Below, one piece after another: positions 60,561 through 64,000 of a stretch of 64,000 nt of DNA. The stretch is from the NCBI GenBank assembly GCA_046296435.1, contig JBKBLI010000005.1:16102-80101 (forward strand). Reading direction: 5' to 3'. Every line of letters starts with the position of its first letter. The stretch's first letter is position 1. This DNA is from M3007 sp046296435. GTDB taxonomy: Bacteria > Bacteroidota > Bacteroidia > Chitinophagales > Saprospiraceae. A model generated the notes under the pieces. The model was not told the DNA's origin, did no database searches, and was given only the letters and a program-made list of their open reading frames with translations. The translations under genes and the position numbers were made by a program.

Positions 60561-60972
60561 TGCCAACTTATTTCAGTGCCGGAGTGGACAGGATCACAGG
60601 ACAATTGCGCTCCGGTATCTTTTAAATAAAATGCTTCATAACACAACGACATGCGCCCTGCAGCAAAGGCTTCGGGGCGTTTGTTTTTGCCATCGGGTTT
60701 AGCGGCGCATCGGCTGCGCCGGCCGGTTGCGAGAAGGAGCCTCCCGTTATCTGCATCGGTTTTTCTGAAACCTACGGCATCTCGGCGGGCGTATCGAACC
60801 GGTGTGGCGAACGAAGCGACTGGCGGCAAAGGGCGCGAACGTATGATGCGGTTGAAGTTGACTTTTGTCTGCGTTCCGCCGCTTTTTACGGGATTTTTTG
60901 CGTTGGCCGCATCTACCTGTGCGTTACTTCTCTTTTGGAAAATGAAAACCGGGTTTAGACGTTTTGATACCC
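60561..60972. other. 410-bp region without a convincing gene
   Basis: A frame from 60651, or from the ATG at 60843, contains a hydrophobic stretch but runs into the next gene in a different frame, so I do not call it. No terminator hairpin is obvious after the LpxH-like gene. Confidence 0.4.
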
Positions 60973-62073
60973 ATGCAAGAACATCAGAAGCCTGCCGAGT
61001 TGGCGGCGCAGGAAGTCAGGCGATTCAAGCGGTCTTTACATTGGTCGCGCGTCGTTTTGCCGGTACTTTTAGGATTGGGCGTTGGCGGGTACTTACTCTA
61101 CACGCGTTTTGACCTCGAACTTTTCAGGAGCATACGCTGGGATGGCAGGGCTTTAGGTTGGTTGGCGCTTGCGTTCTTATTGTTGCTCGCCCGCCATGCT
61201 TTTTATGCGTTGCGCATCCGCACGCTAAGCGACAATTTTTTTTCGTGGAAAAAAAGCGCCGCCCTCATTGCCATTTGGGAATTCAGCGCCGCCCTTACGC
61301 CTACCAGCAAAGGCGGGCCTTTTGTGATGCTTTTTGTATTGAGCCGGGAGGGCTTGGGCGCGGGACGAACGGCGGCTGCCATTTTTTATTCGATGCTGAG
61401 CGATGCCGGTTTTTTTGTGCTGATGCTGCCGATCTTTTTGAGTATCTACGGTCGCGGCGTGCTTTTCCCTCAGGACGCTTCTGAGGCGGCGGTGCGATTG
61501 GCCGGCGGGACGTTCTACGCGACTTATAGCCTGATTCTGTGCTACTGGTGCTTGCTGGCGTTTTTTTTGTTTGTCAAGCCGGCTTATGCGGCTCGGGCGG
61601 TGCAGTTGATGTCGGAAATGCGTCTTTTGCGCCGTTGGGCGGGCGGATTGCGTCGTTTGAGCGATGAGTTTTTGCTGGCTGCGCGCGAACTGCGCCGGCG
61701 GTCGCCCGGCTGGCATTTGCGCGTGATCGGCGGCACCGTTGGCGCTTGGACTTGTAAGTTTGCCATGATAAACGCTATCATTCTGGCCGTTTATCCGGTC
61801 GTCAACGCGGATGGCGGGACGCAGCTTTTCATTTATGCCCGTCTGACGGCCATGTTTATCATCATGACGTTTAGCCCTACGCCGGGCGGCGCCGGGCTGG
61901 CGGAGGTGGCGCTTATCAATTTTATTGCAGACTACGTGCCTGAGCAGTTTGGGGTGCTGGTCGCGCTGATCTGGAGGGGCATGGCGTATTACGGATATTT
62001 GTTGCTGGGCGCCTTTGTGGTTCCGGCTTGGCTTGCCCGGTACGCGCGCCTTCCCGCGCAAAAAGAAGCGTAG
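60973..62073 (+). CDS. LPG-synthase-type (YbhN/AglD) membrane flippase-like protein
   Basis: This 366-residue protein has about eight membrane helices and marks of the lysylphosphatidylglycerol synthase TM (UPF0104) family: LTPTSKGGPFVMLFVLSREG in the middle and FSPTPGGAGLAEVALINF near the C-terminus. These resemble the membrane half of MprF, which flips or moves modified lipids; the soluble transferase half is absent. A T-tract/A-tract palindrome (TTTTTTTTCGTGGAAAAAAA, 61236-61255) encodes FFSWKK in a cytoplasmic loop. I chose the ATG at 60973. Confidence 0.88.
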   Translation: MQEHQKPAELAAQEVRRFKRSLHWSRVVLPVLLGLGVGGYLLYTRFDLELFRSIRWDGRALGWLALAFLLLLARHAFYALRIRTLSDNFFSWKKSAALIAIWEFSAALTPTSKGGPFVMLFVLSREGLGAGRTAAAIFYSMLSDAGFFVLMLPIFLSIYGRGVLFPQDASEAAVRLAGGTFYATYSLILCYWCLLAFFLFVKPAYAARAVQLMSEMRLLRRWAGGLRRLSDEFLLAARELRRRSPGWHLRVIGGTVGAWTCKFAMINAIILAVYPVVNADGGTQLFIYARLTAMFIIMTFSPTPGGAGLAEVALINFIADYVPEQFGVLVALIWRGMAYYGYLLLGAFVVPAWLARYARLPAQKEA

Positions 62074-62120
62074 TGAGCGGTTCCTGTCTTGGGATCTGAA
62101 TTGTCGACGCCGCCCTTGCC

Positions 62121-62164
62121 CTTAGCCTGCACTTTTTTTTTCATAGAAAAAAGTGCAGGCTAAG
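62121..62164. terminator. Perfect long hairpin after the LPG-type gene
   Basis: Eighteen-base perfect arms, CTTAGCCTGCACTTTTTT (62121-62138) and its complement (62147-62164), with an 8-nt loop. The T-rich and A-rich arm ends make it work as a terminator in one direction and possibly both. Confidence 0.7.
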
Positions 62165-62204
62165 GGGGTATGTTTCGCTCTTGCATTATGTCGGCGCTTT
62201 TTTT

Positions 62205-62246
62205 CAAAAAAAAAGCGCGCAACAGAAGGCTGCTTCTGTTGCGCGC
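62205..62246 (-). terminator. Intrinsic terminator of the repeat adhesin gene
   Basis: Read leftward, a 14-bp stem (GCGCGCAACAGAAG with complement, 62215-62228 with 62233-62246) and 4-nt loop lead directly into nine T. These T belong to another T-tract/A-tract palindrome at 62194-62218. Confidence 0.8.
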
Positions 62247-62274
62247 GCGGCTTCGATTGCTCTTGTGCGTATGT

Positions 62275-64000
62275 TTATCTTGCCAGGGTCACATCGCCTT
62301 TGAAGAGCATGATGCGGCCGTCGATCAGTTCCACTTCGGCGTAGTAAACAAATACGCCGGGATTGAGGGCTTGCCCCCTATCGTATCCGTCCCAGCCGTA
62401 TGCGGGATCGTTGGGCAGGAAGTTGTGGGCCTGATAGATCATGCTTCCCCAGCGGTCAAAGATCTGGAAGTGATTGATCTTACGGACGTGGCCTTCTTTG
62501 GCAAAAATATAGAAGCGGTTGTTGCCGTTGGCGCCTTTGTCGGGGGCAAACACGTTTGGTATGTAGATGGCCGGCTCATTGTCCACGCGGATCAATATCC
62601 GGTCGGAGGCTTTGCATGCGTCGTTGGAGATGACTGTGACGGTGTAAGTTGTGGTGCGGAAGGGCATAGCGACGGGCTTGAGCAAATCGGCGATGCCGGC
62701 GCCGTTGAAGGTCAGGCCGTCCATGGGTTCCCAGACCACATCCTGAATCAGGGCGAGCGGATACCCTACGGGTAACATGGCGTTGAGTTGGGCGCTTTCG
62801 CCGAGACCCAGTTTGATCTCGGGAATCAGATCGACCCCCGGATCGGGGGCTTTAGGTACGACTAATTTGCGGTGGAACTCGCAGCCGTTAGCGTCCTGTA
62901 TAAGCAGGTCATAGGTTCCGGGCGTGATTTTGTCGAACTCGAGTTTTTGGAACCAAGACGCGCCGTTGTTGATAGAGTACAAGTATGGTCCGAACCCGCC
63001 TTGTACGCTCTGAAAAGCGATCACCCCGTCGTTGTCTTTACAACTGGGCGGTTTGAGCGTAAATTCGAAGCCGGTAGGCACGTTGGTTTCTATCTCTACG
63101 ACGACTGACGACACTTGGGTGCAGCCGGTGCTTGTGTTGGTCACGAGCAGTTGGTAGGCGCCGGGCTGGCTGACTTTGGGCGCGAGGGTATTGGCGCCCG
63201 ATACGATGACGCCGTTTTGGGTGGTCCATGCGTAGGCATACTCGGGACCTGTGGACGCGGAGCCTTCGAGGGTGACCTGATTGATGCTGCAGGTGAGGCG
63301 CTTGTCGGGGCCTGCGTCGGCTTGCGGCAATACGATGTTGTCGTTGACTTGTACGGTCTGGGCGCTGGTACAGCCGTTGTTGGCATTGGAGACGACCAGG
63401 GTGTAGGCTCCTGTCTGGTTGACTACTGCAACAACGCTGTTTTGTCCATTGACGATGTTACCGTTGGTCGTGCTCCATTGGTAGGTGATGCCGGGGCCGC
63501 TCTGCGAGCCGGCGGCATTGAGGGTGACCTGGTTGTTGAGGCAGGTCAGCAGAGCGGGTTGGGCGATGACGATAGCGGGCGCTTGCGTGTTGGAAGTTAC
63601 CGTGACCGAAGCGACGCTGGTACATCCGTTGGCATTGTTGGTCACCTGAAGGGTGTACTGACCGACGGCGGTCACCGTCGGCGAAAGCGTAGTGGCGCCT
63701 GCGGCGATCTGGCCGTTGGCTGTGCTCCATTGATAGCTGAAGTCGGCGCCGACGCTACTGCCGGCGCCGGTCAGGTTCAGTTCGTTGATGGCGCAGGTCA
63801 GCAGGCCGTTGACGTCGGCTTTCGCGTCGGGCGTCTGGACATTTTGATTGACGCTGACGTTTGCTTGCGCCGTACAGCCGTTTTGCAGATTGGTGATAAG
63901 CAGAGTATACACGCCCGGCTGATCGACAATGGGCATGAGCGGGTTGCTCTGATCGACGATGTTGCCGCCTGCGCTGGCTGTCCAAAGATACTGCATCTGC
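62275..64000 (-). CDS. Ig/PKD-repeat adhesin with CHU_C (T9SS type B) tail, partial
   Basis: The 5' part of the gene lies outside the window; at least 575 residues are present. It has tandem domains of about 84 residues, each with Cys early, Y.W.T..G.I in the middle and G.Y.L.VTN..NGCT at the end. After a non-repeat beta region (GFEFTLKPPSCKDNDGVIAFQSV), the last 90 or so residues match the gliding-motility C-terminal CHU_C domain (IYIPNVFAPDKGANGNNRFYI, FDRWGSMIYQA, GVFVYYAEVELIDG). It is therefore a T9SS-exported surface or matrix protein. The first Met in frame (63996) is internal, not a start. Confidence 0.93.
   Translation of the reverse strand, partial: QMQYLWTASAGGNIVDQSNPLMPIVDQPGVYTLLITNLQNGCTAQANVSVNQNVQTPDAKADVNGLLTCAINELNLTGAGSSVGADFSYQWSTANGQIAAGATTLSPTVTAVGQYTLQVTNNANGCTSVASVTVTSNTQAPAIVIAQPALLTCLNNQVTLNAAGSQSGPGITYQWSTTNGNIVNGQNSVVAVVNQTGAYTLVVSNANNGCTSAQTVQVNDNIVLPQADAGPDKRLTCSINQVTLEGSASTGPEYAYAWTTQNGVIVSGANTLAPKVSQPGAYQLLVTNTSTGCTQVSSVVVEIETNVPTGFEFTLKPPSCKDNDGVIAFQSVQGGFGPYLYSINNGASWFQKLEFDKITPGTYDLLIQDANGCEFHRKLVVPKAPDPGVDLIPEIKLGLGESAQLNAMLPVGYPLALIQDVVWEPMDGLTFNGAGIADLLKPVAMPFRTTTYTVTVISNDACKASDRILIRVDNEPAIYIPNVFAPDKGANGNNRFYIFAKEGHVRKINHFQIFDRWGSMIYQAHNFLPNDPAYGWDGYDRGQALNPGVFVYYAEVELIDGRIMLFKGDVTLAR
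63118..64000 (-). repeat. Tandem repeats of about 84 residues (252 bp)
   Basis: Three full units and a partial one. The NGCT or TGCT ending recurs at spacing 84, 84 and 83 residues. Each unit has two Cys that probably pair. The array continues beyond the window. Confidence 0.85.

Noticed and set aside
60843..61112. Small hydrophobic frame before the LPG-type gene
   Set aside because: It runs about 140 bp into the real gene in another frame and loses protein character there.
63994..63996. Methionine at the end of the adhesin frame as a start codon
   Set aside because: The reading frame stays open to the window edge, and the preceding text is a repeat unit without signal peptide.
1..64000. 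CRISPR arrays, insertion sequences, prophage genes
   Set aside because: No regularly spaced repeats with unique spacers, no transposase or integrase text and no phage structural gene seen in any frame.

Overview
The window looks like a chromosomal piece of a Bacteroidota bacterium, most likely a Saprospiria-type member (inference). Three lines of evidence support this. First, secreted proteins carry type 9 secretion (T9SS) tails: type A tails on the FG-GAP protein (5226-7511) and on 41074-42201, and a CHU_C/type B tail on the adhesin at 62275-64000. Second, there is a SusC-like TonB receptor plus DUF4249 lipoprotein pair and a bacterial GH3 protein. Third, Bacteroidota-type -7 boxes (TAnnTTTG) sit just upstream of many starts, and I see no Shine-Dalgarno pattern. 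G+C is moderately high by eye. Four runs of 99-100 N lie inside otherwise open genes, so this is a draft and probably metagenomic assembly. I found no rRNA, tRNA, insertion sequence, prophage or CRISPR array.

Layout. 1-4422: a small unknown gene, then a leftward block glyA-pyrH-hydrolase-PrsW. 4423-5225: an AT-rich island and a candidate small RNA. 5226-11926: FG-GAP secreted protein, a two-component system, a TonB-domain protein and a PKD membrane protein. 12152-18064: ATP-grasp protein, rlmN, moxR, a VanY-like lipoprotein, an SDR and a TSUP permease. 18086-20746: tsaC, a CpsB-type phosphatase and a Wza-like exporter. 20752-27683: GH3, GNAT, M1 peptidase, SPOR protein, MBL hydrolase and an isoprenoid-synthase-like protein. 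27806-38393: pckA, polyprenyl synthase, lon, Ig-like lipoprotein, TerC, 5'-nucleotidase and a TPR protein. 38569-42809: three poorly known proteins and a DUF4332 protein. 42859-53672: acetoacetyl-CoA synthetase, DegT aminotransferase, MscS, TonB receptor/DUF4249 and pbpC. 53884-64000: fbp, glgA, glgC, a secreted unknown protein, an LpxH-like phosphatase, an LPG-synthase-like membrane protein and the repeat adhesin.

Function. PEP carboxykinase, fructose-1,6-bisphosphatase, ADP-glucose pyrophosphorylase and glycogen synthase together suggest carbon flow from C4 acids to glycogen. Envelope functions are numerous: PBP1C, VanY-like peptidase, Wza, LpxH-like, MscS, TonB receptor and T9SS cargo. Most of the rest is housekeeping.

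Most unusual signals. (1) A family of perfect or near-perfect T-tract/A-tract palindromes (T5-9, short centre, A5-9) is scattered through coding and noncoding DNA, including exactly at some start codons. (2) There is a compact small-RNA gene upstream of glyA. (3) Twin about 20-bp direct repeats lie between the two-component operon and a TonB-domain gene. (4) A secreted tryptophan-repeat protein of unknown family is present. (5) The N runs appear to stand for about one missing base each.
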